Shown here: positions 26,240-36,349 of the stretch, piece by piece
Numbering within the stretch: position 1 is the first letter of the stretch
Layout of the letters: every line of letters begins with the position of its first letter
From: Virgibacillus halotolerans
Lineage (GTDB): Bacteria > Bacillota > Bacilli > Bacillales > Amphibacillaceae
Length of the DNA stretch: 64,000 bases
Direction: 5' to 3'
NCBI RefSeq assembly: GCF_016908515.1
Contig: NZ_JAFBEA010000003.1
Span: forward strand, 186,001-250,000
Translations under genes and position numbers: made by a program
Notes under the pieces: model-generated
The model's input: the letters and a program-made list of their open reading frames with translations, nothing else
Databases searched by the model: none
Told to the model about the DNA's origin: nothing

Positions 26240-26671
26240 TTGAATCAGGGGCTATTACATCATGTTGAAATAAATGTTTCCAATTTACAAAGGACAATCC
26301 ATTTTTGGGGATGGCTTTTAGAAGAGTTGGGTTATATTGCTTTTCAAAAATGGGAGTACGGGCAGAGCTGGAAATTAGGAGAGACGTATATTGTGTTTGT
26401 TCAGGCAGAACAAAGGTTTCTCGATGTTTCTTATCATAGGGGATGTATAGGCCTGAATCATTTGGCTTTTCATGCAAAATCAGCAAAACACGTCGATGAA
26501 ATCACGAAGAAATTAGAAGAAAAAGGGGCCCCGATTTTATATAGCGATAGACATCCATTTGCAGGAGGGCCAGAACATTATGCGGTGTATTTTGAAGATC
26601 CAGATCGAATAAAAGTGGAAGTGGTAGCTCCTTCAGTGCTGGGAGCTAATAAAAAAAGCGGGGGATCGTAA
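26240..26671 (+). CDS. VOC-superfamily (glyoxalase/bleomycin resistance) protein
   Basis: About 143 residues with 'LLHHVEINVSNLQRTIHFW' at the start, 'GLNHLAFHA' in the middle and 'YAVYFEDPDRIKVEVV' at the end; these contain the metal-ligand positions (His, His, Glu) of VOC enzymes. The reaction is unknown. A TTG at 26222 overlaps the ribosome site; the TTG at 26240 is 8 bases after GGAGGAGGG and is preferred. A decayed DinB-like gene fragment follows directly. Confidence 0.86.
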   Translation: MNQGLLHHVEINVSNLQRTIHFWGWLLEELGYIAFQKWEYGQSWKLGETYIVFVQAEQRFLDVSYHRGCIGLNHLAFHAKSAKHVDEITKKLEEKGAPILYSDRHPFAGGPEHYAVYFEDPDRIKVEVVAPSVLGANKKSGGS

Positions 26672-26674
26672 TAA

Positions 26675-26836
26675 GCTATTGAAAGGCAGTTGGCTCATTA
26701 TGCTTATCATATTGGGCAAATTGTTTATATTGGTAAACAAATAAAAGGTGAACAATGGGAAAACCTGAGTATCCCTAAGGAAAAGTCTGAAGAATACTTA
26801 CAACAAATGCTCAAAAAACATCGGCCAAAGTCATAA
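26675..26836 (+). pseudogene. C-terminal remnant of a DUF1572 (DinB-like) protein
   Basis: 54 codons read 'HYAYHIGQIVYIGKQIKGEQW' (20 residues before W) and 'LSIPKEKSEEYLQQ', the characteristic C-terminus of DUF1572, including the histidines of the DinB-fold metal site. No start codon or N-terminal two-thirds exist; the VOC stop codon is 4 bp upstream. A deletion has evidently removed the rest. Confidence 0.82.
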
Positions 26837-26869
26837 AAAAATATCAACGCTATGCTGTTATTACAAACA

Positions 26870-26923
26870 AAAAATAACCGCCCTATAATTAGCCATGACA
26901 AGCATTTAGGGTAGGTTATTTTT
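26870..26923. terminator. Bidirectional terminator before thrB
   Basis: AAAAATAACC / GGTTATTTTT outer stem with inner CCCTA / TAGGG; T runs on both strands. It ends the thr operon. Confidence 0.82.
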
Positions 26924-26938
26924 CCGAATTCTATACTT

Positions 26939-27829
26939 TTATTCAATCTGTAATCCATTTTGGTCTATTTCCAACATTGCTACCTCGTAATCAGGAAGCA
27001 GTGTTTCCATATGTGCAGCAATTTCAGTTGTTTTTCCCTTTGGTACAAATGATATCATCGTCGGACCCGCGCCACTGATGACTGTTCCATATGCCCCTGC
27101 TATTTTGGCTTCTTGTTTAATAATCTCATAGTTTGGAATAAGCTCCGCCCTGAATGGTTCATGGAATCCATCATTCTCCATCATCTTTCCTGCAAGCTCA
27201 TAATCACCTGATAAAAGGGAGGCAATCATGACGTTGCTAATGCTACTTGCGGTCGTGGCATCCCTTCTGGAAAAATTATCCGGCAGGACATCGCGTGCCG
27301 CTTTGGTTTTGAGTTCCACAATCGGTATGTAGACGATAACGTCCAAATCAAGTGCGGGCAAGGACACATATTCAACATCCCCGCCTGGGGTTGTCGTTGA
27401 AATAATCACTCCTCCGAATAATGCTGGCGCTATATTGTCTGGATGACCTTCGATTTCCGTTCCGTATTGCAGTTTTTGTTCCGTTGATAAGGATAGATCA
27501 CAAACCTGATTCGCGAGTTCAATTCCTGCTAATACTGCTGAGGAACTACTTCCGAGCCCACGTGCTAAGGGTATTTCACTCTCTATTGTTACTTGACATG
27601 CCGGTAATGTCTTCTCGTAACGTTCAGCAGTTTGTTTTGCAATTTGATAAATCAAATGATCCCGATAATCAGTAATAACAGGAAGAAAATGGCCGTGATG
27701 CTTAAATGACCATGCTTCCTGTTTTTTTACATATAAGGTTAAAAAGCGGTTGACTGCTAGTCCTGCTGAGTCGAATCCTGGACCCATATTTGCAGAACTG
27801 GCAGGGACAGTGATCTTAAACTGGTTCAT
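26939..27829 (-). CDS. thrB: Homoserine kinase
   Basis: 296 residues, GHMP kinase. '[19 protein letters not shown]' at the N-terminus and the ATP-binding '[21 protein letters not shown]' are diagnostic, with '[17 protein letters not shown]' near the C-terminus. It phosphorylates homoserine to O-phosphohomoserine, the substrate of ThrC. It overlaps thrC by 14 bp in the order hom-thrC-thrB, as in B. subtilis. Confidence 0.96.
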   Translation of the reverse strand: MNQFKITVPASSANMGPGFDSAGLAVNRFLTLYVKKQEAWSFKHHGHFLPVITDYRDHLIYQIAKQTAERYEKTLPACQVTIESEIPLARGLGSSSSAVLAGIELANQVCDLSLSTEQKLQYGTEIEGHPDNIAPALFGGVIISTTTPGGDVEYVSLPALDLDVIVYIPIVELKTKAARDVLPDNFSRRDATTASSISNVMIASLLSGDYELAGKMMENDGFHEPFRAELIPNYEIIKQEAKIAGAYGTVISGAGPTMISFVPKGKTTEIAAHMETLLPDYEVAMLEIDQNGLQIE

Positions 27830-28889
27830 GTGCCGTCACCATATCTTTTATATAGGCAGTCACTTTTTCTTCATCATTTGGAAGTGAAACAGGTTCCACG
27901 GTTACCTGATCGATTGCAGTTTGTGGATCCTTTAAACCATTTCCGGTTAGAACAGCTACAACTTTGCTTCCCGGTACAATATATCCTGCTTTACATTGTT
28001 GGATTACACCGGCAATCGATGCACAAGATCCTGGTTCAGCAAAGATACCTTCTTTACGTGCTAAAAGCTGGAACGCTTCCGTGATTTCTTCATCTGTTAC
28101 GGCATTGATTGCTCCGCCGGATTCATCTCTTGCAGCAAGCGCAAGTTCCCAGCTTGCTGGGTTTCCAATCCGAATTGCGGTAGCAACTGTTTCCGGTTTT
28201 TCAATGACAGTATTTTTCACAATGGCTGCTGCACCTTCCGCTTCAAAGCCGAACATTTTAGGCAGACCAGTTTGTTTTAATTCCTGATACTCCTTGAAAC
28301 CTTTCCAGTAGGCACTAATATTCCCAGCATTACCAACTGGTATAGCAAGAATATCAGGGGCTACCCCGAGCTGATCGCATACTTCAAATGCAGCGGTTTT
28401 CTGTCCTTCTAATCGGTAAGGATTTACAGAGTTTACAAGTGTAACTGGTGCATTTTCACTTAATTTACGAACCATTTTTAAGGCTTCATCAAAGTTACCA
28501 TCAATCTCAACAATCTCAGCACCATACATTTTGGCCTGTGCAAGTTTACCTAGCGCCACTTTCCCCTTTGGAATCACGATGATAGCGCGTAGCCCGGCCT
28601 TGGCTGCGTATGCTGCTGCAGAAGCAGACGTGTTACCGGTAGAAGCGCAAATAACGGATTTACTGCCCGATTCAGCCGCCTTTGCAACAGCCATTACCAT
28701 TCCACGGTCTTTAAAAGAGCCGGTCGGATTTGCTCCTTCGACTTTACCATATAGTTCAACACCCAGTTGCTCAGAAAGGTGCGGGAAATGAATAAGTGGT
28801 GTATTCCCTTCGTGAAGCGTCAGGGCTGGTGTATCTTCTGTTACAGGTAAGTAAGCTTCATATTGTTTGATTAGTCCTTGCCAATTCAT
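27816..28889 (-). CDS. thrC: Threonine synthase
   Basis: 357 residues, PLP enzyme of the tryptophan-synthase-beta fold. '[15 protein letters not shown]' contains the PLP lysine, '[19 protein letters not shown]' binds phosphate and '[15 protein letters not shown]' the cofactor ring. It converts O-phosphohomoserine to threonine and phosphate. Start overlaps the hom stop (ATGA), giving coupled translation. Confidence 0.96.
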   Translation of the reverse strand: MNWQGLIKQYEAYLPVTEDTPALTLHEGNTPLIHFPHLSEQLGVELYGKVEGANPTGSFKDRGMVMAVAKAAESGSKSVICASTGNTSASAAAYAAKAGLRAIIVIPKGKVALGKLAQAKMYGAEIVEIDGNFDEALKMVRKLSENAPVTLVNSVNPYRLEGQKTAAFEVCDQLGVAPDILAIPVGNAGNISAYWKGFKEYQELKQTGLPKMFGFEAEGAAAIVKNTVIEKPETVATAIRIGNPASWELALAARDESGGAINAVTDEEITEAFQLLARKEGIFAEPGSCASIAGVIQQCKAGYIVPGSKVVAVLTGNGLKDPQTAIDQVTVEPVSLPNDEEKVTAYIKDMVTAHEPV

Positions 28890-30196
28890 TGTTCAACAGC
28901 TCCCTCAATACGGTAATAACTTTTTAGTTCTTTCACTACTTCTACGTTTTTTAGCTTCTCTAATACTTGGTGGCAACGATCTAGTGTCGTTTCATGTGTA
29001 ACCACGATAACTTCAGCAAGCCCATTCTGTTTACCTTGCTTGATAGGCGCCTGTAAGATTCGTTCGAAGCTTATATTTAAATTATTAAATAAAGATGAGA
29101 TCATCGTAAATGCGCCGACCTGATCTTGTACATGTAACCGGAAGTAGTATTGTCCAAACCGTTGATCTGGTGTTTTTAAGACCTTTTCAAAACGTGGTGT
29201 GACAAATCGTTTGCCGTTTACCCCTAATAATTTATTCTTTATCACGGCGACGACATCCGACATAACAGCAGTAGCTGTTGGTAGGCTACCTGCTCCAGGC
29301 CCGTAGAACATTGTTTCTCCAACCGCTTCCCCATTCACATAGACTGCGTTATATTCATTCTTAACGGCCGATAAAGGATGTTCCTGTGATAAGAATGTTG
29401 GCTGGACACTAACTTCCACCTGGTTGTCCTGAAAATCAGCAAAGCCAATCAGTTTCATTGTAAGTCCAAGCTTTCTTCCATATTGTAAATCTTCTAATGC
29501 TAGATTTGAGATCCCACTTACTTCAACATCATCAAGATCTACAGATGTTGAAAAAGCAAGTCGGGCAAGGATTGCCATTTTTCTGGCGGCATCCAATCCT
29601 TCCACATCTGCTGTTGGATCTGCCTCAGCAAAGCCGAGTTCCTGTGCTTCCTTTAGAGCATCCTCATAGGAAACACCCTCATCATCCATTTTAGTTAAAA
29701 TATAGTTGGTTGTTCCATTAACAATGCCCATGACCTTTTGAATACGATCAGAGACAAGTCCATCAGCGAGTCCGCGTAATATCGGAATTCCACCAGCGAC
29801 ACTGGCTTCATAAAACAGGTCACAACCATGCTTGCTTGCCGCATTTTGAAGTTCAGGTCCATGGACTGCCATTAAATCTTTATTTGCAGTGACAACATGT
29901 TTTTTTTCTTCAAATGCGTTTAAAATATGTTTTCGTGTATCTTCAATCCCACCCATCACCTCGATAATTACGTCGATTTCCGGGTCATTTAAAACGTCCT
30001 CCGGGTTAGTAGTTAGATAGGTGGGATCCACTTGGACCTGACGTGCCTTTTCCAAATTACGGACCAATACACTTTTTACATTCACACCACAACCGAGCTG
30101 ATGAACAAGTTCTTCCTGATGGTTTTCTATCAATTGTATCACACCAGATCCAACTGTTCCGAGACCTAAAAGGCCAACAGATATATTTTTCTCCAT
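28886..30196 (-). CDS. hom: Homoserine dehydrogenase
   Basis: 436 residues. Rossmann start '[16 protein letters not shown]', catalytic '[20 protein letters not shown]', and a C-terminal ACT domain (about 350-430, '[19 protein letters not shown]') for allosteric threonine inhibition. It reduces aspartate semialdehyde to homoserine, the branch point to threonine and methionine. First gene of hom-thrC-thrB; ATG after GGTGGG. No riboswitch or T-box was seen upstream. Confidence 0.96.
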   Translation of the reverse strand: MEKNISVGLLGLGTVGSGVIQLIENHQEELVHQLGCGVNVKSVLVRNLEKARQVQVDPTYLTTNPEDVLNDPEIDVIIEVMGGIEDTRKHILNAFEEKKHVVTANKDLMAVHGPELQNAASKHGCDLFYEASVAGGIPILRGLADGLVSDRIQKVMGIVNGTTNYILTKMDDEGVSYEDALKEAQELGFAEADPTADVEGLDAARKMAILARLAFSTSVDLDDVEVSGISNLALEDLQYGRKLGLTMKLIGFADFQDNQVEVSVQPTFLSQEHPLSAVKNEYNAVYVNGEAVGETMFYGPGAGSLPTATAVMSDVVAVIKNKLLGVNGKRFVTPRFEKVLKTPDQRFGQYYFRLHVQDQVGAFTMISSLFNNLNISFERILQAPIKQGKQNGLAEVIVVTHETTLDRCHQVLEKLKNVEVVKELKSYYRIEGAVEQ

Positions 30197-30399
30197 ATTC
30201 CCACCTCAATTTGTTTTTTTACTTATTAGATATTATAGCCGTGAATGGTCTCTGATTTCAATGTATTTAATTGAATTGACATTAAAATCAGTAATTTGGA
30301 GGGTGAAATCGTGATATATTTAGAGAGAATTACACTGTTATTCATTTCTTTTTCCGAATTCACGTGCGATAATGGGGAAAAACAGGATAGGATGAAAAC

Positions 30400-31596
30400 A
30401 TGAATTCAGTTACTGAGTTAAAAGTAAAACCAAATTATATCAAACAATATAAAAATAAATATCCATTAATTACGATGGATGCCGTTACGAATCCAGACGA
30501 ACCCATGGAGGAAGGCGGTATTGTTCATTTAGTGGATAAAACACATCAGTTTATTGCCAAAGGCTATTATGGGAAACAAAATAAAGGAATTGGCTGGATA
30601 TTAACGTTGAAAAAAGACGAACAGATTGATGGCGCATTTTTCAAAAGCAAAATCCTAACCGCAGTGAATAAACGACAATTTTTTTATAAGGATGAAGATA
30701 CGAACGCATTTCGTATTTTTAATGGAGAAGGCGATGGTATTGGCGGGTTAACGATTGACTATTTCGATGGATTTTATTTAATCAATTGGTACAGTGAAGG
30801 TATTTATTCCTTTAAAGATCAAGTTATTGACGTTTTGGATGAGCTTGGTGGTTATCAAGCAATTTATGAAAAGAAAAGATTTGATACAAAAGGAAAGTAC
30901 ATGGATGATGATGATTTTGTAAAAGGAGTTCGTGGCGAATTTCCCATCATTGTAAAGGAAAATAGCATAAGCTATGCAGTTTACTTAAATGACGGGGCGA
31001 TGGTTGGCGTTTTTCTGGATCAGAGAGATGTGCGAAAAGCGATTCGTGATAACTATGCCCAAGGTAAAAACGTATTGAACACATTCTCGTATACGGGTGC
31101 CTTTTCCGTGGCGGCTGCGCTTGGTGGTGCGGATAAAACTACAAGTGTTGACCTTGCGAAACGAAGCAAAAGCAAAACGATCGAACAATTTAGTGTAAAC
31201 GGTATTGATTATGAAGCACAGAATATTACCGTGATTGACGTGTTTGATTACTTTAGATATGCGAAACGAAAAAACTTGAAATTTGATCTGGTTGTGCTTG
31301 ATCCACCTAGTTTTGCGCGTTCCAAGAAACGTACGTTCAGTAGTGCAAAGGATTATCCTGATCTAATCAAAGATACAATTGCCATAACAGAGAAACATGG
31401 TGTCATTATTGCTTCTACGAATAACGCAACCTTTGGCATGAAGAAATTTAGAACCTTTATCGATAAGGCCTTTAAAGAAATGAACACAACTTATAAAATA
31501 GTAGAAACCTTTTCGTTGCCAGCTGATTTCCAGGTGAATCGTAACTTTCCTCAAGGTGACTATTTGAAAGTTGTTGTTATTGAGAAGTTAAAGTAA
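30400..31596 (+). CDS. 23S rRNA m5C methyltransferase, RlmI/YwbD-like
   Basis: 398 residues. An N-terminal PUA-like domain (about 1-90), a linker domain, then the SAM-binding fold with 'NTFSYTGAFSVAAALGGA', 'TSVDLAKRS' and the catalytic 'DLVVLDPPSFARSK'. The family methylates C1962 (E. coli numbering) of 23S rRNA. ATG at 30400 has a moderate upstream GGATAGGATG site. Single gene. Confidence 0.9.
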   Translation: MNSVTELKVKPNYIKQYKNKYPLITMDAVTNPDEPMEEGGIVHLVDKTHQFIAKGYYGKQNKGIGWILTLKKDEQIDGAFFKSKILTAVNKRQFFYKDEDTNAFRIFNGEGDGIGGLTIDYFDGFYLINWYSEGIYSFKDQVIDVLDELGGYQAIYEKKRFDTKGKYMDDDDFVKGVRGEFPIIVKENSISYAVYLNDGAMVGVFLDQRDVRKAIRDNYAQGKNVLNTFSYTGAFSVAAALGGADKTTSVDLAKRSKSKTIEQFSVNGIDYEAQNITVIDVFDYFRYAKRKNLKFDLVVLDPPSFARSKKRTFSSAKDYPDLIKDTIAITEKHGVIIASTNNATFGMKKFRTFIDKAFKEMNTTYKIVETFSLPADFQVNRNFPQGDYLKVVVIEKLK

Positions 31597-31698
31597 TATC
31601 GATATTCAATTTAAATGGTTGTTTGGTTCATGGATGAACGCATTTTGTATGACTTTAATAAACTAATAGTAATCATACAGAGTGCGGGGGGCCTCAAA

Positions 31699-31842
31699 TT
31701 GAATGTAGAGAAAAGTGGACTTGTCTTTCTTGGTCTTTTGCTTTTGGGTGCTGGTATAGGTGCCTTTGCTGGAGATGTGAAAATTGGCAGTGCAATTGGA
31801 CTAGGTGCAGGGATCATAACCATTGCTTTATTTCGGAAGTGA
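31699..31842 (+). CDS. Small membrane protein (47 residues)
   Basis: From a TTG start about 8 bases after a G-rich site (GGGGGG), the peptide is one hydrophobic hairpin rich in Gly ('LGLLLLGAGIGAFAGDVKIG', then a second hydrophobic stretch). A longer frame from 31615 lacks a ribosome site. A terminator follows within 12 bp, which supports it being a real gene. No family recognised. Confidence 0.55.
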   Translation: MNVEKSGLVFLGLLLLGAGIGAFAGDVKIGSAIGLGAGIITIALFRK

Positions 31843-31852
31843 CGTCAATCGT

Positions 31853-31884
31853 AAAACCCGCAGTACATGTACTGTGGGTTTTTT
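31853..31884 (+). terminator. Intrinsic terminator
   Basis: AAAACCCGCAGTAC pairs with GTACTGTGGGTTTT (one G-T), followed by T run; it ends the small membrane-protein gene. Confidence 0.9.
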
Positions 31885-31921
31885 ACTGAATGAAAAAGCT
31901 ATAAAAATCCTTGGGCACGCT

Positions 31922-32079
31922 AAATTTATCGCAGTTTGGCGGGCAGTAAAATCCCCACCTCAAAAATAGAGGGACACCGAAAATTTTATGTGGGGGATAA
32001 CTGCCCGCACAAGCCCGATTGGTTCAACTAACATTCAGTGGGAGAAAAGAATACTCCCGCTGAATGAAGTTTCACTTTA
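31922..32079 (-). repeat. Dispersed repeat family A, copy 2 (full length, two hairpins)
   Basis: The fullest copy. Hairpin 1: GCGGGCAGT (31939-31947) pairs with ACTGCCCGC (32000-32008), with inner CCCCAC / GTGGGG. Hairpin 2: ATTCAGTGGGAG pairs with CTCCCGCTGAAT (one G-T) just before the end. It is bounded by AAATTTATCGC and GAAGTTTCACTTTA, the same ends as copies 3 and 4. It lies at the 3' end of the gbsR-like gene. Confidence 0.82.
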
Positions 32080-32089
32080 CTGGGTAGCA

Positions 32090-32674
32090 TTACTCCTTGG
32101 GTCCGCTTTTTTCATCATTTGGGTATACTGGAACATGATTAAGGATCTCTCCGCTTTCAAAGAAATCCACTAGCCTGCGTATCCAGTCATAATAGATAAT
32201 CCATTCATCTAATTCCTGTTTTAGCTCCTGCGTTTTCTCCACTATTTTTTTAGAGGGGCGCTCATTTTGGGATTGTTCAATTTGGGCAATGTTTTCCTGG
32301 AGACGCCTTGCCAGCTGGGAATTCTTACTAACGACTTCATTCCAGTTTGTCGTAAAGAGTGAAATAAATGTTTGGACATAATTGTTTTCGACACTGTAAT
32401 ACTCTTTACGACTTCCTTTAACAAACGTTTTATCAGCAATATTAAGCGCCATCATCTGCCGCATTACTTGGCTCATTCTTGTTTTACTCATCCCTGTTTT
32501 CTCCGCAAGTTCATCAAGTGTCATTGGTGCACGGTTTAGATAGATGATACCGAGTAGTCTCCCAACCGTTGAAGAAACACCAAACGTATCCATATTATCA
32601 GCAATTCGGTCAGAGATTTGATCTTCAGCTTGTTGCAGTTTTTCAAGAACGATCTGTTCTGATTTTTTATTCAT
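32090..32674 (-). CDS. GbsR/OpcR-type MarR-family regulator
   Basis: 194 residues. The winged helix ('MTLDELAEKTGMSKTRMSQVM', 20 residues before VM) and 'GSRKEYYSVENNYVQTFISL' match GbsR, which binds choline, and its paralogue OpcR. In B. subtilis they repress opuB and opuC. Here it is divergent from opuCABCD (245 bp between starts), so it most likely represses that operon, relieved by choline or controlled osmotically. Which of the two it is cannot be decided from sequence. Confidence 0.88.
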   Translation of the reverse strand: MNKKSEQIVLEKLQQAEDQISDRIADNMDTFGVSSTVGRLLGIIYLNRAPMTLDELAEKTGMSKTRMSQVMRQMMALNIADKTFVKGSRKEYYSVENNYVQTFISLFTTNWNEVVSKNSQLARRLQENIAQIEQSQNERPSKKIVEKTQELKQELDEWIIYYDWIRRLVDFFESGEILNHVPVYPNDEKSGPKE

Positions 32675-32918
32675 AAATTCCCCACCATCTATACGTTATA
32701 CGTCAATACTATCATTTTAAAATAGAAAATGAAAAAGCGACAGTTATGTCATATAGAGAGGAAATGGGAGGAAGACTAAGAATAAGGATTATATACACTC
32801 TATACAATAAAAACTGTATGGATTTTAAAGACTATATGGATTATATGCTGTTTTTCCTTTTGGTTCATTATGGTTATACTAGTAAAAGTTCGAAATTTGA
32901 TACGGAGGTGCTCTCAAA

Positions 32919-34067
32919 TTGTTAGAGTTTAAACAAGTTACAAAACGTTATAATGATGAAAAAGCCGCTGTTAAAGGCTTGAATCTTAAAATAGATAAAG
33001 GAGAGTTTGTCTGTTTTATTGGTCCAAGTGGTTGTGGGAAAACAACTACAATGAAAATGGTCAACCGATTGATTGACTCGAGCGAAGGCTCCATTTTAGT
33101 AAATGGTAAGGACATTAAGAAGCAAGACCCTGTTGAATTGCGTCGGTCGATTGGCTATGTGATTCAACAGATTGGTCTAATGCCCCACATGACGATTAAA
33201 GAAAATATTGTGCTTGTTGGGACACTTTTAAAATGGTCGGAAGATCGTAAAGATAAGCGGGCTAAAGAATTAATCAAATTAGTAAATATGTCGGAGGACT
33301 ATTTAGAAAAATACCCACATGAACTAAGTGGTGGTCAGCAGCAACGGATAGGTGTTTTGCGTGCGCTTGCAGCAGACCCTCCCCTTATTTTAATGGATGA
33401 GCCATTTGGAGCACTTGATCCAATCACAAGGGATTCCCTGCAAGAGGAATTTAAAAAGCTTCAGAAAGAACTCCATAAAACGATTGTGTTTGTTACACAT
33501 GATATGGATGAGGCACTAAAGCTGGCAGATAAAGTAGTGATTATGCGTGATGGTGAGATTGTACAAGCTGACAGTCCTGAAGAAATCTTGCGCAATCCTG
33601 CTAATGAGTTTGTAGAGCAATTTCTGGGGAAAGATCGCTTAATTCAAGGGCGACCAGACGTTACAACCGTTGGCCAAATCATGTTGCGTTCTCCGGCGAA
33701 AATAGACGTTGGCGATACCATGAGGGCAGCGATAGCTAAAATGCGTGAAAGACGTGTCGATTCACTGCTTGTAGTTGATTCAGAAAATGTACTAAAAGGT
33801 TATATTGATGTTGAGATAATTAACTTAAATTCCAAAAGTAATGCAAGTGTATATGAAGTGATGGAAAGTAATATTTCCCCAGTTTTCGAAGATAGTTTGC
33901 TGCGTGATACGGTACACAAAATTTTACGTCGTAGTGCTATGTATGTACCAGTAGTAGATAAGTCGCATCGTGTTGTAGGAATTGTGACTAGGGCGTCCTT
34001 AGCTGACATCGTATATGACACCATTTGGGGCGATGGTCTGGAACTAGAAAAACCAGTTCAACAATAG
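32919..34067 (+). CDS. opuCA: Osmoprotectant ABC transporter ATP-binding protein
   Basis: 382 residues from TTG after GGAGGTGCTCTC. Walker A GPSGCGKTT, signature 'LSGGQQQRIGVLRALAADP', Walker B 'LILMDEPFGALDP', then two C-terminal CBS domains (about 255-370), which in OpuA/OpuC-type ATPases sense ionic strength or c-di-AMP. First gene of opuCABCD, importing quaternary amines such as carnitine, choline and glycine betaine. Confidence 0.94.
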   Translation: MLEFKQVTKRYNDEKAAVKGLNLKIDKGEFVCFIGPSGCGKTTTMKMVNRLIDSSEGSILVNGKDIKKQDPVELRRSIGYVIQQIGLMPHMTIKENIVLVGTLLKWSEDRKDKRAKELIKLVNMSEDYLEKYPHELSGGQQQRIGVLRALAADPPLILMDEPFGALDPITRDSLQEEFKKLQKELHKTIVFVTHDMDEALKLADKVVIMRDGEIVQADSPEEILRNPANEFVEQFLGKDRLIQGRPDVTTVGQIMLRSPAKIDVGDTMRAAIAKMRERRVDSLLVVDSENVLKGYIDVEIINLNSKSNASVYEVMESNISPVFEDSLLRDTVHKILRRSAMYVPVVDKSHRVVGIVTRASLADIVYDTIWGDGLELEKPVQQ

Positions 34068-34084
34068 AATAGGAGGTGCATGAC

Positions 34085-34726
34085 ATGATTGAATTTTTCT
34101 CAACACACGGATCGGACTTACTATATAAAACAGGAGAACATATTTATATTTCTGCAATTGCTATATTGCTAGGTATTTTAGTGGCTGTTCCATTAGGGGT
34201 ACTTTTAACTCGTATACCAAAAGTGGCAGATAGTTTTATTTCCTTCATTGGTATTCTACAGACAATTCCAAGTTTGGCTATTCTCGCGTTTTTCATCCCC
34301 TTGCTGGGTATTGGGAAATTCCCGGCCATCATAGCTTTATTCTTTTATTCCGTATTACCGATTTTAAGAAATACGTACACAGGAGTTAAAGGTGTAGATG
34401 GTAATATTCTTGAGGCTGGAAAAGGAATGGGTATGACTAATGTGGAATCCATTATAAAAATTGAGTTACCGCTGGCACTTCCCGTTATTATGGCCGGTAT
34501 CCGTTTGGCAACCGTTTATTTAATTGGTTGGGCAACACTTGCTGCCTTTGTTGGTGGCGGCGGGTTAGGTGACTTTATCTTCGATGGTTTAAATTTATAC
34601 GAACCATCTCTTATCGTAGCTGGAACGGTGCCAGCAACAATATTAGCATTACTAGCTGGTCAAATACTGTCTATTGTAGAAAATAAGTTTAAACCCAAAG
34701 GCTGGAAAGAGATTCAAACAAACTAA
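34085..34726 (+). CDS. opuCB: Osmoprotectant ABC transporter permease
   Basis: 213 residues, about five membrane segments, with EAA loop 'GVDGNILEAGKGMGMTNVES' and 'LPVIMAGIRLATVYLIGWAT'. It is half of the permease pair. An upstream GTG at 34076 overlaps the AGGAGG site; the ATG at 34085 is 8 bases away and is chosen. Confidence 0.93.
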   Translation: MIEFFSTHGSDLLYKTGEHIYISAIAILLGILVAVPLGVLLTRIPKVADSFISFIGILQTIPSLAILAFFIPLLGIGKFPAIIALFFYSVLPILRNTYTGVKGVDGNILEAGKGMGMTNVESIIKIELPLALPVIMAGIRLATVYLIGWATLAAFVGGGGLGDFIFDGLNLYEPSLIVAGTVPATILALLAGQILSIVENKFKPKGWKEIQTN

Positions 34727-34746
34727 ACATGGAGGTGGCAAATCGG

Positions 34747-35670
34747 ATGAAAAAAATAATCGCAAGCTTGATAATCGCTTCTTCCCTTCTTGTTATCTCT
34801 GGGTGTGCTTTACCAGGTTTATCGGGGGCTTCAAAGAATACGATTCGAATCGGCACATTGGGGACTTCAGAATCGGAAATCATTGGGGAAATATTATCGC
34901 TTATGATTGAGCGCGATACGGACTTGAATACCCAATTGGTGACAGATCTTGGTTCTTCTATTGTGCAGCATCAAGGCATGGTAAGGGGCGATCTTGATAT
35001 TACATCGACACGATATACCGGAACAGACCTGTCTGGTGCGCTTGGGATGGACCCTGTTACAGATCCCGAAGAAGCAATGGAGATCGTTCAGCGGGAATTT
35101 CCAAAGCAATTTGACCAAACATGGGCAAATTCGTATGGCTTTGAAAACAGCTATTCAGTTGCTGTAACAGAAGCATTCGCTGAGGAGAATGGGATTGAAA
35201 CAATTTCTGATCTGGAACCGTACGCCAAAGACCTGAAATTCGGTGTAGATAATGCATGGGTTAACCGAAAAGGCGATGGTTATGATGGATTTACAGAAAT
35301 GTATTTTCCCTTTGGAAATATTTATCCAATGAATATTGGACTTGTGTATCAGGCGAACGCGAGTGGGCACATGGATGTTGTGCTAGCCTACTCATCAGAT
35401 GGTCGTATTAAGGAGTTTGATTTGAAAGTTCTCGAAGATGATAAAAAGTTCTTCCCACCATATGATGCGTCACCTGTTATTAATAATGAGGTTCTGAAGG
35501 AACATCCGGAAATAGAAAATATTCTCGAAAAGCTTGCTGGAACGATTTCAACAGAGAAAATGCAGGAAATGAACTATTTGGCAGACGCTAAACTTCAGAG
35601 TGCTGAAAAAGTTGCAAAAGCATTTCTGGAAGAAAATAATTACTTTGAAGCAAGCGAGGAGGGGAAATAA
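34747..35670 (+). CDS. opuCC: Osmoprotectant-binding lipoprotein
   Basis: 307 residues. Lipoprotein signal MKKIIASLIIASSLLVISGC gives lipidated Cys20; an OpuAC-type binding domain follows with 'TLGTSESEIIGEILSLMIE' and 'YFPFGNIYPMNIGLVYQANA'. It captures quaternary ammonium solutes outside the membrane. The in-frame ATG at 34729 overlaps the GGAGGTGG ribosome site, so 34747 is the start. Stop and next start overlap (TAATG). Confidence 0.93.
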   Translation: MKKIIASLIIASSLLVISGCALPGLSGASKNTIRIGTLGTSESEIIGEILSLMIERDTDLNTQLVTDLGSSIVQHQGMVRGDLDITSTRYTGTDLSGALGMDPVTDPEEAMEIVQREFPKQFDQTWANSYGFENSYSVAVTEAFAEENGIETISDLEPYAKDLKFGVDNAWVNRKGDGYDGFTEMYFPFGNIYPMNIGLVYQANASGHMDVVLAYSSDGRIKEFDLKVLEDDKKFFPPYDASPVINNEVLKEHPEIENILEKLAGTISTEKMQEMNYLADAKLQSAEKVAKAFLEENNYFEASEEGK

Positions 35671-36317
35671 TGGAAACGTGGGAACAACTGGTGACATATG
35701 TTTCGCAAAATGGTAGCTACATCTGGGTACAGTTTTACCGCCATTTTCTAATGGCAGCTTATGGTGTGTTTTTCGCCGCGATTATCTCCATACCACTTGG
35801 CGTACTTATTTCGAAATATGCTAAATTAAGTAACTGGGTACTTTCGCTTGGGAGTATTATTCAAACAATTCCTGCGCTCGGAGCAATGGCTGTTTTAATG
35901 ATTGTGATGGGGCTTGGAACGAACACAGTCGTGGTTACATTAATGCTCTACTCCATTCTGCCAATTACACAAAATACGTATGTCGGTATGAAGGCGGTAG
36001 ATAAAACAATCATTGAGGCGGGTCACGCTTCAGGTATGACTCGTTTTCAACTTTTACGTATGGTGGAACTACCGCTCGCGATTAGTGTAATCATGGCGGG
36101 CCTAAGAACTGCGCTTGTTGTTGGTATAGGAATTGCGGCTATTGGTGCATTTGTAGGTGCTGGTGGTCTTGGTTCGATTATTATTACGGGTACAAACGCG
36201 ACGGACGGAACTGCCATTATTCTTGCTGGTGCTATACCGACAGCGCTTATGGCTATTATTGCTGATTTACTCATGGGATGGGTTGAGCGTAAACTGCACC
36301 CGATCAAGGCTTCCTAA
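35670..36317 (+). CDS. opuCD: Osmoprotectant ABC transporter permease
   Basis: 215 residues, about five membrane segments; 'VDKTIIEAGHASGMTRFQLL' is the EAA loop and 'GAFVGAGGLGSIIITG' the conserved C-terminal element. Pairs with OpuCB. Overlaps opuCC by one base. The next gene, a CocE-type hydrolase, starts 33 bp later with no terminator between. Confidence 0.93.
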   Translation: METWEQLVTYVSQNGSYIWVQFYRHFLMAAYGVFFAAIISIPLGVLISKYAKLSNWVLSLGSIIQTIPALGAMAVLMIVMGLGTNTVVVTLMLYSILPITQNTYVGMKAVDKTIIEAGHASGMTRFQLLRMVELPLAISVIMAGLRTALVVGIGIAAIGAFVGAGGLGSIIITGTNATDGTAIILAGAIPTALMAIIADLLMGWVERKLHPIKAS

Positions 36318-36349
36318 ACTGATATCCTGTAAAAATAAGGGGAGATATA

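Noticed and set aside
31922-32079. Repeat family A as a known riboswitch
   Set aside because: Not confined to leaders, occurs in both orientations at gene ends, and matches none of the aptamer cores I know.
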